DNA of 64,000 nt, from assembly GCA_038030265.1 (NCBI GenBank), contig CM075940.1, forward strand, positions 12,400,001 to 12,464,000, in the 5' to 3' direction. Made by a program: the position numbers and the translations under genes. The notes under the pieces are model-generated. The model had not been told where the DNA came from. It searched no databases and saw only the letters and a list, made by a program, of their open reading frames with translations. This DNA is from Corythucha ciliata (Eukaryota > Arthropoda > Insecta > Hemiptera > Tingidae). Below, piece after piece: positions 13,901 to 22,168 of this stretch; the first letter of the stretch is position 1, and every line of letters begins with the position of its first letter.

Positions 13901-13920
13901 TTTCTCATTCATTTGGGCGT
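7931..13920. other. AT-rich sequence without a recognised gene
   Basis: About 6 kb with no domain-bearing open frame, RNA gene or clear repeat boundary on either strand. It contains scattered poly(T)/poly(A) and poly(G) tracts (for example near 8836 and 13608). A moderately GC-rich patch at about 8280-8480 includes an imperfect inverted repeat beginning GTGCTAAG and ending ATAGCAC. I could not assign it. Confidence 0.5.
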
Positions 13921-13986
13921 AATTTAGTGGTCAGAGTGCGAGGTGTAAAGATTGAAAAGGAGCGTTATCGCTTCTAGCTGTGAGAC

Positions 13987-14226
13987 ATGGGAAAGGATTC
14001 AGGGGGAAATCCCCCCGACCCACCGAATCAGAACTCGGATAATATTATTAACGACACTGAAATGACAAATGTAGGAGAAAATTCGGTAGCAAGCTCCCCA
14101 AGAAGAAATTCTTTTTTTATTTCGCCGAGAAGATACGGGCCCTTTCCAAGTATTTTTGGAGAGCGTGAATGAAAGTAAATCTGGCGTGGGTCGCTTGCAC
14201 CCCATGTCAATAGGTAAACTGTTACA
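13987..14226 (+). pseudogene. 5' part of element A ORF1 (gag-like), cut by an R1 insertion
   Basis: The frame begins at the ATG at 13987 and encodes a Pro/Asn-rich N-terminus that includes SPRRYGPFP. The listed frame stops at about 14170, but shifting one base after the T-run near 14150 keeps the reading open to the insertion site. The next codons run directly into the segment that resumes after 17392. The split is explained by the R1-type element at 14227-17378, because removing it and one 14-bp duplication makes the two halves adjacent in one frame. The protein would bind element RNA. Low GC matches the flanks, unlike the GC-rich insert. Confidence 0.75.
14213..14226. repeat. Left target-site duplication of the R1-type insertion
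   Basis: GGTAAACTGTTACA occurs here and again, identically, at 17379-17392, immediately flanking the GC-rich R1-type element. Fourteen base pairs is a typical target duplication length for R1-group insertion. Confidence 0.9.
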
Positions 14227-15002
14227 CCCGCTGGGTGGCAGCGGTGATTGTTACGGTGGGGGGTCAGCAGCTTGGACTAATATCCTGCTACTGGCCCCCC
14301 TCCCTGGTGGATGGGGCGGAGTTTTTCGCTGCTCTGGAGAACGCCCTGGAATGCCTGAGGGGCATCCCAGTGGTCATAGGGGGGGATTTTAATGCGTGGG
14401 ACCTCGCGTGGGGCTCGAGGAGGGGAAGCCGGAGGGGCGCGCAGGTGCGCGATCTCATGTCTGGGTGGGGACTTGTGCTCGCGAACCGGTCCGAGTGCGG
14501 ACCCACCTTCCGCGGGCCGTCGGGGGAGTCGTACATTGACTTAACCCTTCTGGGTGGTCAACCACTCCCTCGGTTGTGTTCGTGGGAGTTGGGCATGGAC
14601 ACCTCGGCCGACCACTGCCTCGTGTCATTTGGCATCGTCACAGGTGTCAGTGGCCGTGGCGTGGGAGGTTCGGGATCGGGCCGGTTTGACTTCAGGCGTG
14701 CCCGATGGGACGCGTACAGGTGCCAGGCGGATCGCCTCCTCTTCGAGGCCGACCTCGCGGGCCCTCCTCCGGGGGCGTCGGGATTGGAGCTCGTGGACGA
14801 GGCCGTGGAGGCGATGGAGGCCATCGTCATGGGCTCCGCTGACGATACAGTCCCGTGTGTTCACCAATCACGTGGCGGGATAGTTCCGTGGTGGAATGCC
14901 GAGGTTGCGGGTCTTTCCTCGCGGGCTCGTAGGCTGCGCCGGGCCTATCAAAGGACTCGAGGCCCGGGTCCAAGGCTGCAGGCGGGCGTTATGCGCTCGT
15001 GA
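14227..15002 (+). pseudogene. R1-type endonuclease domain, N-terminally truncated
   Basis: The open frame runs from the insertion junction, with a GTG at 14235 but no ATG, through the C-terminal half of an apurinic-like endonuclease. Visible motifs are GGDFNAW (metal and DNA-contact Asp/Asn, with the usual His replaced by Trp), a TFRGPSGESYIDLTL segment and SADH, which supplies the catalytic Asp-His pair. The enzyme would nick target DNA to start target-primed reverse transcription. The N-terminal catalytic residues are missing because of the 5' truncation. The frame closes at 15002 by a one-base shift, and the RT frame is open just upstream of its nominal start, so the two were once a single ORF2. 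Confidence 0.85.
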
Positions 15003-17101
15003 GGGGGGACCTAAAAAAGGCTCTTCGGCGGTCCGGGCGGGCCGCGTGGAGGACGTTCGTTGAGGATGGTCTCTCGGCGAACCCTTGGGGCATTCCCTAC
15101 AGAGTCGCCGTGGGGAAGATCAGGTCTCCGAGCGTCCTCCCGTTTCTGGAAGCGTCGCGTGGTGGGGGGACTGTGGAAGATACGCTGAGGAACTTCATCC
15201 GACGTATCTTCCCGCGGGACGAACCCGGGGAGGACTCTGCTGCGGATCGCGAATCAAGAGCGGAAGCGGCGGTGGTCCCACAAACGGCAGGCAGTGAGCT
15301 CTTCACGGAGGAGGAGCTTCGGGACGCCCTTGGTGGGTTGGCGTCGGGCAGGGCTCCGGGGTTCACCGGGGTGTGCCCTGAGATGCTTAAGCATCTCCCG
15401 GACTTGGCGGTGGAGTCCTTTTTGGGGCTCTACAATCGATGTCTTGTGGCGGGGTACTTCCCGGTGAGATGGCGGGTCACTGTGGTAATACTTCTTCTGA
15501 AGTCGCCCGACCGCGACCCGGCGTCTCCCGGTAGCTATAGGCCGATTAGCCTCCTGCCCTGCGAGAGCAAGGTCCTGGAGCGGCTCCTCCTTGGCCGGTT
15601 GGAGCCCTTCATCAAGGAGGCGCTCCATCCGCGCCAGTTTGGGGGGGTAAGAGGGGGCTCGACGGACGCGGCACTGGACGCGGTGCAGACCCTCGTCGAT
15701 GCCCCCTACGGGAAGTACAAGGTGGCGGTCCTGCTGGATGTGCAGGGGGCCTTCGACTCAGTGTCGTGGCCCGGGGTCTTGATGGCGCTGCGAGATGCTG
15801 GTGTCCCAAACGACATCTTTAGGGTGATCGCCTCGTACTTCGAGTCGAGGGAGGTGCGGCTCCGCTACGGTAGTGAGGAGGTGCGGGAACCTCTCACCAG
15901 AGGTTGCCCGCAGGGGTCGGTTCTCTCGGCTGCTTTGTGGAACCTTCTCTTTGCCGCCCTTTCGTGGCTTTTGCAGGGGGAGGGTTTCGAGGGAGTGGCG
16001 TACGTGGACGACCTTGCGGTTGTTGTCGCGGCGCGCTCCCGGGACGAGGCCGGTCGGGAGATCGATCGGCTGTTGCGAGTCGTGGACGAATGGTGCGGGG
16101 CGGTCAAACTGGCTCTCGCGGTGCCGAAGACCCAAATGGTCCTAATGCGGGGTCGTCTCTCGCAGGGTAGCCCCCTGGTGGTGCGCTATCGGGGATCACG
16201 CCTTGTGGTGGAACGGCAGGGCCGCTACCTAGGGGTCGAGATTAACCCGGGGAGGACAGCGACCCCGCAGCTAGAGGCGGTTGCGGGGAAGCTGGAGAGG
16301 ACCTTTGCCCTCTTTAGGTCGGTGGGGGGCAACGTATGGGGCACGAACTTCCACTGCCGAGCTCGTTACTTCAGGGTGGTATTCATACCTACCCTGCTGT
16401 ACGGTGCAACGTGGTGGTGGCACCGGCCCACGAAAGCTCAGAGGGCGAAGGTCCTCAGCTTGCAGCGGCAGGCCTTGGTAAGGGTGACCATGGCGTACCG
16501 GACTGTCAGTTCCGACGCGCTTCAGGTGCTGGCGGGGATACCTCCTGCGGACCTCCTGCTCGACGCATGGGTTCACGGGCGCCGCCTGGTTCAGGGAAAC
16601 TTGGACCGGGTACGGTGCCGTGAAGATTGGGCAGAGCGCCTCGGTCTCTTGGCCGAGGAGTGGGGGGCCGCATGGGGCCTCCGCCTCCTTGACGACCTAG
16701 TCGTTGAGGCTTGGCAGGCGCGTTGGACTTACAGTTCAACGGGTAGGCGTACATTCGGGTTCGTGCCCGACGTTCGGACGAGACTGGCAGCGGCCAAGTG
16801 GTTCACCCTTGAGCACGCTACCATGCAAATCCTGACTGGACACGGCTCGTTTAACGCCAAGTTGTGGTTCTTCCGGCGGCGGGACTCTCCAACATGCCCT
16901 TGTGGTGTCGAGGAGGAGACCGCCGACCATGTGCTTCGTCGCTGCAGCCTCCACGGGGATCTGCGGCGGGCGACATGGGGGAGTGGAGGCCCGCCGGGAG
17001 ACGCGGCTCTTGTCCGAGACCGGCGGGCGTATGGCCGCCTCCTGGCCTTCTCCCGCTCCTGGCTGGAGCGAAGAGGGCTGGGACCGGCCATGCTTGAGTA
17101 G
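14999..17101 (+). CDS. R1-type reverse transcriptase with C-terminal zinc finger (ORF2 C-terminal part)
   Basis: This is a 700-codon uninterrupted frame. The R1-like linker with NPWGIPYRV lies near residues 30-40. The RT palm follows, with a fingers motif at YRPISLLP, motif A at VLLDVQGAFDSVSW, the QGSVLS motif and catalytic YVDD at residues 335-338 (16001-16012). A C-terminal CPCG...H...C finger spans about residues 633-649. The protein would copy element RNA at a nicked target. All visible catalytic residues are present. The nominal GTG start is an artefact of an upstream frameshift, because the frame is open 5' of it and joins the endonuclease. GC-rich codon use contrasts with neighbouring elements, and no RNase H domain is visible. 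Confidence 0.93.
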   Translation: MRGDLKKALRRSGRAAWRTFVEDGLSANPWGIPYRVAVGKIRSPSVLPFLEASRGGGTVEDTLRNFIRRIFPRDEPGEDSAADRESRAEAAVVPQTAGSELFTEEELRDALGGLASGRAPGFTGVCPEMLKHLPDLAVESFLGLYNRCLVAGYFPVRWRVTVVILLLKSPDRDPASPGSYRPISLLPCESKVLERLLLGRLEPFIKEALHPRQFGGVRGGSTDAALDAVQTLVDAPYGKYKVAVLLDVQGAFDSVSWPGVLMALRDAGVPNDIFRVIASYFESREVRLRYGSEEVREPLTRGCPQGSVLSAALWNLLFAALSWLLQGEGFEGVAYVDDLAVVVAARSRDEAGREIDRLLRVVDEWCGAVKLALAVPKTQMVLMRGRLSQGSPLVVRYRGSRLVVERQGRYLGVEINPGRTATPQLEAVAGKLERTFALFRSVGGNVWGTNFHCRARYFRVVFIPTLLYGATWWWHRPTKAQRAKVLSLQRQALVRVTMAYRTVSSDALQVLAGIPPADLLLDAWVHGRRLVQGNLDRVRCREDWAERLGLLAEEWGAAWGLRLLDDLVVEAWQARWTYSSTGRRTFGFVPDVRTRLAAAKWFTLEHATMQILTGHGSFNAKLWFFRRRDSPTCPCGVEEETADHVLRRCSLHGDLRRATWGSGGPPGDAALVRDRRAYGRLLAFSRSWLERRGLGPAMLE

Positions 17102-17378
17102 GGTTCCCTACTCGGGCAACCCGGGCAGGGTCCTCTTCCCTGTCCGGTTTCGGTCCATGGCGGAAGCCAGCATCCTCAGCTCAAAAGACCCACCTCCGCG
17201 TGGTCTCTCTCGGGCACGGCTGGCTGGCCAGCAGCCGTGGCTAACGGGTTGAGCTGAGCGATGGGACCGACTCTGTTGCGGTATCCGGGCCAAAGATGGG
17301 GTACAGGCCAGGTAAAGGCCTGCAAAAAGGTCTAGGTACTGGCCACATCTTAAGGAGTTCGGCAGAGAGAGAGAGAGA
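17102..17378 (+). other. R1-type 3' untranslated region with (GA)n tail
   Basis: GC-rich noncoding sequence follows the ORF2 stop and ends in an alternating GA run (about 17363-17378) directly before the right 14-bp target duplication. The terminal repeat is a simple GA microsatellite rather than poly(A), a 3' end style known for several R1-clade families. Confidence 0.75.
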
Positions 17379-17392
17379 GGTAAACTGTTACA
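17379..17392. repeat. Right target-site duplication of the R1-type insertion
   Basis: GGTAAACTGTTACA is identical to 14213-14226. Element A ORF1 resumes in frame at this point. Confidence 0.9.
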
Positions 17393-18352
17393 TGAACTCT
17401 TCCCGGAAATGTCGAAAAATATCATTTCTTTAAAGCCCCAAGGCAGGAACAGAGTTGTCATAACTTTAGACAATGCTGTCTCTGCTAACAAGATTCTTCA
17501 GAAGGCTGAGTTAAAAAATAAAGGATTTAACGTTTACATGCCGTACCACCTGGCGCAAAGACGTGGAATTATTCGGGGCGTAGATAAAAGTATCACTGAG
17601 GAGGAAATAATGCAGGTGATTCAAGGCCCAACAGGGGAAAAACTTGACATATTCCAAGTGAAAAGAATGAACCGGCGCATCGCTGATACAGATGGTAAAG
17701 TAGAATTTCAGCCCACCTTCTCGATCGCTTTCAGCATTAGGGGCCAGATACTTCCGGCTCACGTGGTTATACACTTCGTGGTCTGTGAGGTCGAACCCTA
17801 CGTTCAGAGAGTAGTCCAGTGCGCTAAATGCTTGAGATACGGTCACTTTCAAGATCAGTGTAGGGGAGTGGTTCGATGTGGAAAATGTGGAGAATCCCAC
17901 CCGCGAGAAGATTGCCCAGTGGGAACGGAACACACTTGGCAACGGACAAGACTAAATGCCCACAGTTTCTTAAAGAGAAAAACATTAAGAAAATTATGGG
18001 TGAAAATAATCTGTCATACATGGAGGCGAAAAACAAACTTGAGGGTAAAACGTTTGCGAACCTGGCGAGACCACCTCCCATCCACAGTCTAAATAGCTTC
18101 CCACCTTTGAACACTAATAACTCGTTTCCGAATCGCCAGTATGCCGTGTCGAGTGGATTTCCTCGCTCCCTCAAACGCGCTAAGGATAATAACTCCTCTT
18201 ACAAAGAATCCCTACCATCGCAAAACCCAAATTTCCCGGTGCACAATATAGTACCTAAGAATGTCCCAGGTGGGTTGATTTCGATCATAATAAATCAGTA
18301 TCTCAGCCAGAGACTGGAGACCCACAAAGTGTCGGAGAAAACTTACCAGTAA
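17393..18352 (+). pseudogene. 3' part of element A ORF1 (gag-like, zinc knuckles)
   Basis: Two overlapping frames (17409-18092 and 17876-18352) make up the C-terminal two thirds of a LINE gag protein. A conserved block containing QRRGIIRGVDKSITEEE is shared with the nested element B near 54840 (KRRGIIRGVDKSLSEEE). Zinc knuckles follow: CAKCLRYGHFQDQC, then CGKCGESHPREDC, then a partial third knuckle at the frameshift (about 17930). A Pro/Ser-rich C-terminus ends in a basic SLKRAKDNN-type patch. The role would be RNA packaging and nucleic-acid chaperoning in the element's RNP. At least one frameshift makes it nonfunctional. Confidence 0.82.
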
Positions 18353-18528
18353 AATCGGTATCACTACAGGTTATTAAATACGTGTTGAAGAACTTGGGTT
18401 AAGATGAAACCAAAACTACAGACGAAGACCTAAAAATATTCGTTAAGGAGGCTGAAAGTATTCTGCGATGAATTGTTTTCAATTTAAAAAAAAAACAAAA
18501 AACTTTATACTCAATTAATATAATCACA

Positions 18529-19216
18529 ATGGTAAGAATACTACAATTAAACATCAGGTCCTTAAAAATGAATAGAAACTACCTTGAAGTGTTTCTGAAG
18601 AAAAATAAAATAGACATCGCCTTAATATCCGAAAGCTGGCTCAAAAAATCCCAAATAATAACATTCTCAAATTATGAAATTGTAAGGTCGGATAGAGACA
18701 ATGGTTATGGGGGAGCCGCTATCTTGGTAATTAAAAATATTAATTACAGACAAATAAATCGTCCACCAATGTTTAACTCTAACAAAATTCAGTCTTGTGG
18801 AATAATTTGTAAAATATTAAACTCGGATATCAGTATTCTTTCCATATATTGCGAGCCAGGTCATAAGACTACTACGGATGACTGGACCTCCTTATTCGGC
18901 TCTGTCTTGCGCCCCGTGCTCATCTGTGGTGACCTTAACTCGCACCATTTGAGTTTCGGGTGCTCGTATAGTAGCACTGAAGGTAGACATTTAATTGATG
19001 CAATTCCTAAACGATGGTACTCCCACTCTATTACAAAGACATGATAGAAGATCATCCGCAATTGATCTGTCGATATGTTCACCGGCTTTGGCATCACGGA
19101 TTGAATGGTCTGTCCTCGAGGAGCCCTTTGGTTCTGATCACCTGGGCATTTTAATTACCATTGATAAACATTACACTACTTCAAATAATAATGGTACTAA
19201 ACTATATAAGAAGTGA
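18529..19216 (+). pseudogene. Element A ORF2: endonuclease domain
   Basis: The ATG at 18529 opens an exonuclease-endonuclease-phosphatase domain, with QLNIRS, SESW (catalytic Glu), an SIYCEPG core and GDLNSHHLSFG. A frameshift near 19000 moves to the frame 18995-19216, which carries FLNDGTPT, AIDLSICSP and FGSDHLGI with the catalytic Asp-His. This would be the target-nicking enzyme of the element. The frame then ends in a stop at about 19214 and continues with the linker to RT. Confidence 0.85.
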
Positions 19217-20110
19217 AAGATAAAATCGGCTGATTGGATTAAATATGCAGAACTGACGGATGAACTTTTATCCCGCATGTCTTTCTCAGGTGACCCCTGT
19301 ATCAATTATAGTAATTTTATTGACTGCATCGACACAGCCGCAAATCAGTCAATTCCTCAGTACAAACGCTATCTTGGCCACAAGCCCAGACGTCCTCCGA
19401 AACCCTGGTGGGACGATGATTGCGAAAAATTCAGAAAACAATACTTAAAAGCCTTTACACAATATAAAATGAATCCCAGCCTGAACAACTTCATCGAGTG
19501 TAAGCGTGCGTCCGCAGCTTGTAGAAAATTATACAAAGGAAAAAAGATAGCTAAATGGGAGACCTTTTGCAACTCCTTTAACAGAAATACGCCCATCGGA
19601 GAAATTTTGAATAGTGTGAGGGCTCTAAGACGCGGTTATCCTACAATCGATAGCTCTTCAGGAGAATGGGTTTCAAGCTTTCTGGAGTCGCCCTACGGCA
19701 AAAAAGTCCTGCTAAAAATACTAAATGACATTTGGGTAAAAGAAAAGCGTGTAGATGTATGGAGTCACCAGATAGTCGTGCCGCTGTTGAAACATAAAAA
19801 AGACCCCTCACTACCAGATTCATACCGCCCCATAGCCCTATCCTCCTGCGTTGCTAAGACGTTTGAACGTTTAATCAAAGCCAGACTTGAGTGGTGGGTG
19901 GAAGCCAATGAGAAACTCCCACAGTGTCAACAAGGTTTCAGGAGAAAGCGTAGCTCTGTAGACGCATTGACAGGATTTATATCAGACATCTATAACAGCT
20001 TGTCAGACAATTCATATATACTCGTTGCAAATGTTTACCTAGCGAACGCTTACAACCACGTAAATATTCCCATCCTCATTAATAAACTGGTAAACATGGG
20101 TTCTCCCTGA
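19217..20110 (+). pseudogene. Element A ORF2: linker and N-terminal reverse transcriptase, with deletion
   Basis: The frame contains the linker typical of I-type ORF2 (KPWWDDDCEKFRKQ) and RT fingers (SYRPIALSSCVAKTFERL). A segment normally found between them, the 'APGxDxIsYxML' region seen in elements B and E, is missing: the sequence goes from GEWVSSFLESP straight to GKKVLLKILNDIW. In motif A the catalytic aspartate position reads Tyr (ANVYLANAYNHVN against FLDISDAYNNVN in element B). Both defects would abolish polymerase activity. Confidence 0.82.
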
Positions 20111-20200
20111 AGAATAATCCGTCACATATGCTACCTCCTATACTCTCGGACCATTCATGTCAGACACAATGGCACTTTACATGGTCCACGAGAAACTCAT

Positions 20201-21112
20201 TTGGGTCTCCCTCAAGGCTCTGCCTTGAGCCCAATACTCTTTAATATCTATACTGCTGATCTGGCGAATGAAGTGGGTGATACTAACGTCGCTGTGTCTC
20301 AATATGCGGACGATATAACAATTTACAGCCAAGACAAATCTCTAGAAAAATCTATAAATAAACTAGACTCGGCAATGGTATCATTCCGGAGGTGGTGTAT
20401 GGATTTGGGCCTCTCACTGTCCGAGGAAAAGAGCAGTGTCACATTATTCACCAGACATAGAAAATATGACCTACCTGACCACCTAACCCTGGGAAGGTAT
20501 GAACTACGGGTCCAACCAGTTATGAAAACCCTAGGAATGCTGGTAGATAACAAATTGCTCTGGAAAACCCATATTGACCAGCTTACAAGTCGGTGTGAGA
20601 AATCACTTAACGTATTGAGGTGTGTCAGCCCTCGTGGCTACGGAGCTGATGTGAAAATCTCGCTTATGCTCTATAGGCAATTAGTACTAGCTAGAATAGA
20701 CTATGAGTGCTTCTTATACGGAGATGCGTCTAACACACACCTTGTCAAAGTCGATAGGGTGCAGTTTAAGGCCCTCAGGTTCTGCCTGGGTGCCCTTAAA
20801 TCAACACCAACAAACGCCCTACAAGTAGAAGGTCGTGATTTTCCCCTTTCAATTCGGAGAGAGATTCTGGCTTCTCGATTCATTTCAGACAGGCTCGGAA
20901 TCAATAACAATCCAGCTTTGACAAAACTGTGCGAAAACGCGACAAGAGTGCTCACTGAACGATACTGGTTCAAAAAGAAAACGCTCATACTGGTGGAGGT
21001 TTTCTGCAAGCTCTCCAGTTTTGCACTAACTCTCAACTGCACAGATGTAGATCCGATATATCATTTTGATTATTTTAACGTTTTCACCAACATCATGCAC
21101 AAATTTATATAG
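20201..21112 (+). pseudogene. Element A ORF2: reverse transcriptase palm and thumb
   Basis: The frame resumes after a stop and shift at about 20110. It contains GLPQGSALSPILFNIY and the catalytic box QYADDITIY, then a thumb region with LGMLVDNKLLWKTHI, LMLYRQLVLARIDY and a KALRFCLGALKSTPTNAL segment. These match the same regions of element B. The YADD box is intact here, but motif A upstream is not. Confidence 0.85.
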
Positions 21113-21169
21113 ATTTGTATGAGCATGACCCTTGCACGCCTAACCTCATCACTTCATGTCCACCCTCGA

Positions 21170-22047
21170 GAAAAAATTCCCAAGCTACGAACTTTTCTAC
21201 ACTGACGGGTCAAAGGATGGCTCTGGCGTTGGATGTTCCGTAGTCTGGTCCGCAGTCTGATTATTGTGCCCAATATAAGCTTCATGATTCTGCGTCCATA
21301 TACACTGCCGAATTAGTAGCAATAAACCAGTGCCTACACCATATCGATTCGGCCAATATCAAAGAAGCCATAATTATGAGTGACAGTAAAAGTGTCCTTC
21401 AGAGATTGGGGCGTCCTGCTCGTTTGGAGAGCACTTCTTTTCTTATACTGGACAAGTTCGACACCATTAACAAGCTTGCCACTAGTGGCAAATCGGTGAG
21501 CCTTGTGTGGGTTAAGGGCCACAGTGGGCTTCCTGGTAACGAGAAAGCCGTTGTCAAAGCTAAAGAGGCCGTGGGACTACAGGACAACTACATTCGCGTA
21601 ATCACAAGGTCAGATATCAAAAACCACTTCAAAAAGTCCAGTTTCAAGAAATGGCAAGATTACTACACTGCGTCCCTTCAAACCAAGGGCCAATATTATG
21701 GGTACATTCAGCCTCGTATTCCAACAACCCCATGGTTTTTTCAGTTTTCAGAAGAGAGGAATTTCTACACGACAATGGCGAGACTACGATTCAATCATTC
21801 CCCGCATCATTTAGCCAGAATAGGTATTGAAGTCAACCCGATATGTACATGTGATGGGGAATCCACAGCGGATGCAAACCACATGCTACTAGCATGCCAG
21901 AAATATAAAAATGGTAGAGACCAATTGTGGCAGTCAATCATAAAAACCGAAGTTACCCTCCCGGCAAACTTACATTTGATCCTGGTCCACACTGAAATTT
22001 ACCCGGCGCTTTATCGCTACATCCAGGCCAACAGTATTTCCATTTAG
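21170..22047 (+). pseudogene. Element A ORF2: RNase H domain and C-terminus
   Basis: A frame fragment near 21190 reads YFYTDGSKDGSGVGC (first catalytic Asp), with a shift near 21250. The 21376-22047 frame carries the third catalytic site as MSDSKSVLQ and the helix VWVKGHSGLPGNEKAV, followed by a C-terminal CTCDGES..H..C-type finger near 21850-21900. The domain would degrade the RNA strand after cDNA synthesis. Its presence supports assignment to the I group of LINEs. Confidence 0.82.
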
Positions 22048-22146
22048 CCATATCACAGTCAAACATTCAAAAAAAAAAAAAATCAATACATTAAACATCA
22101 TTCAATAAATAATCAACACCATGGCTAATGACTCTCCGGTCCATGC

Positions 22147-22168
22147 CAAAAAAAAACAAAAAAAAAAC
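22147..22168 (+). other. A-rich 3' tail of element A
   Basis: Nine and ten A residues separated by one C follow GGTCCATGCC. An earlier A run at about 22070-22083 precedes AATAAATAATC and may be an alternative end. The similar 3' sequence of element B (GCTAATGCCAAG followed by A-rich DNA) favours this later position. Confidence 0.6.

Larger units (their letters stand above)
14227..17378 (+). mobile_element. R1-type non-LTR retrotransposon, 5'-truncated, GC-rich, inserted in element A
   Basis: The insert is bounded by an exact 14-bp duplication. It starts in the middle of an endonuclease domain, which is a classic 5' truncation, and contains one near-intact reverse-transcriptase ORF. It ends with a GC-rich 3' untranslated region and a (GA)n tail instead of poly(A). 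Its G+C content is far above that of the surrounding sequence. RT motifs, the C-terminal CCHC finger and the ANPWG-type linker fit the R1 clade, although the 28S rDNA target of canonical R1 is absent here. One frameshift separates endonuclease and RT, so this is the least decayed element in the window. Confidence 0.9.
13923..22168 (+). mobile_element. I-type non-LTR retrotransposon A with RNase H, interrupted by an R1-type element
   Basis: Collinear pieces of a two-ORF LINE lie in one orientation: ORF1 with zinc knuckles (13987-14226, resuming at 17393), apurinic-like endonuclease (18529-19216), reverse transcriptase (19277-21112), RNase H (about 21180-21800) and a terminal A-rich tail at 22147-22168. 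Gag, endonuclease, RT and RNase H in this order point to the I group. The 3' end, with TGCC followed by A-rich sequence, resembles that of element B near 59390-59426. The element is inactive: it has several frameshifts, a deletion before the RT palm and a lost motif A aspartate. The 5' boundary is a guess from the position of the ORF1 start. Confidence 0.85.

Noticed and set aside
15254..16135. Minus-strand frames opposite the R1-type RT
   Set aside because: They are shadows produced by the high G+C content of the coding strand and have no recognisable domains.
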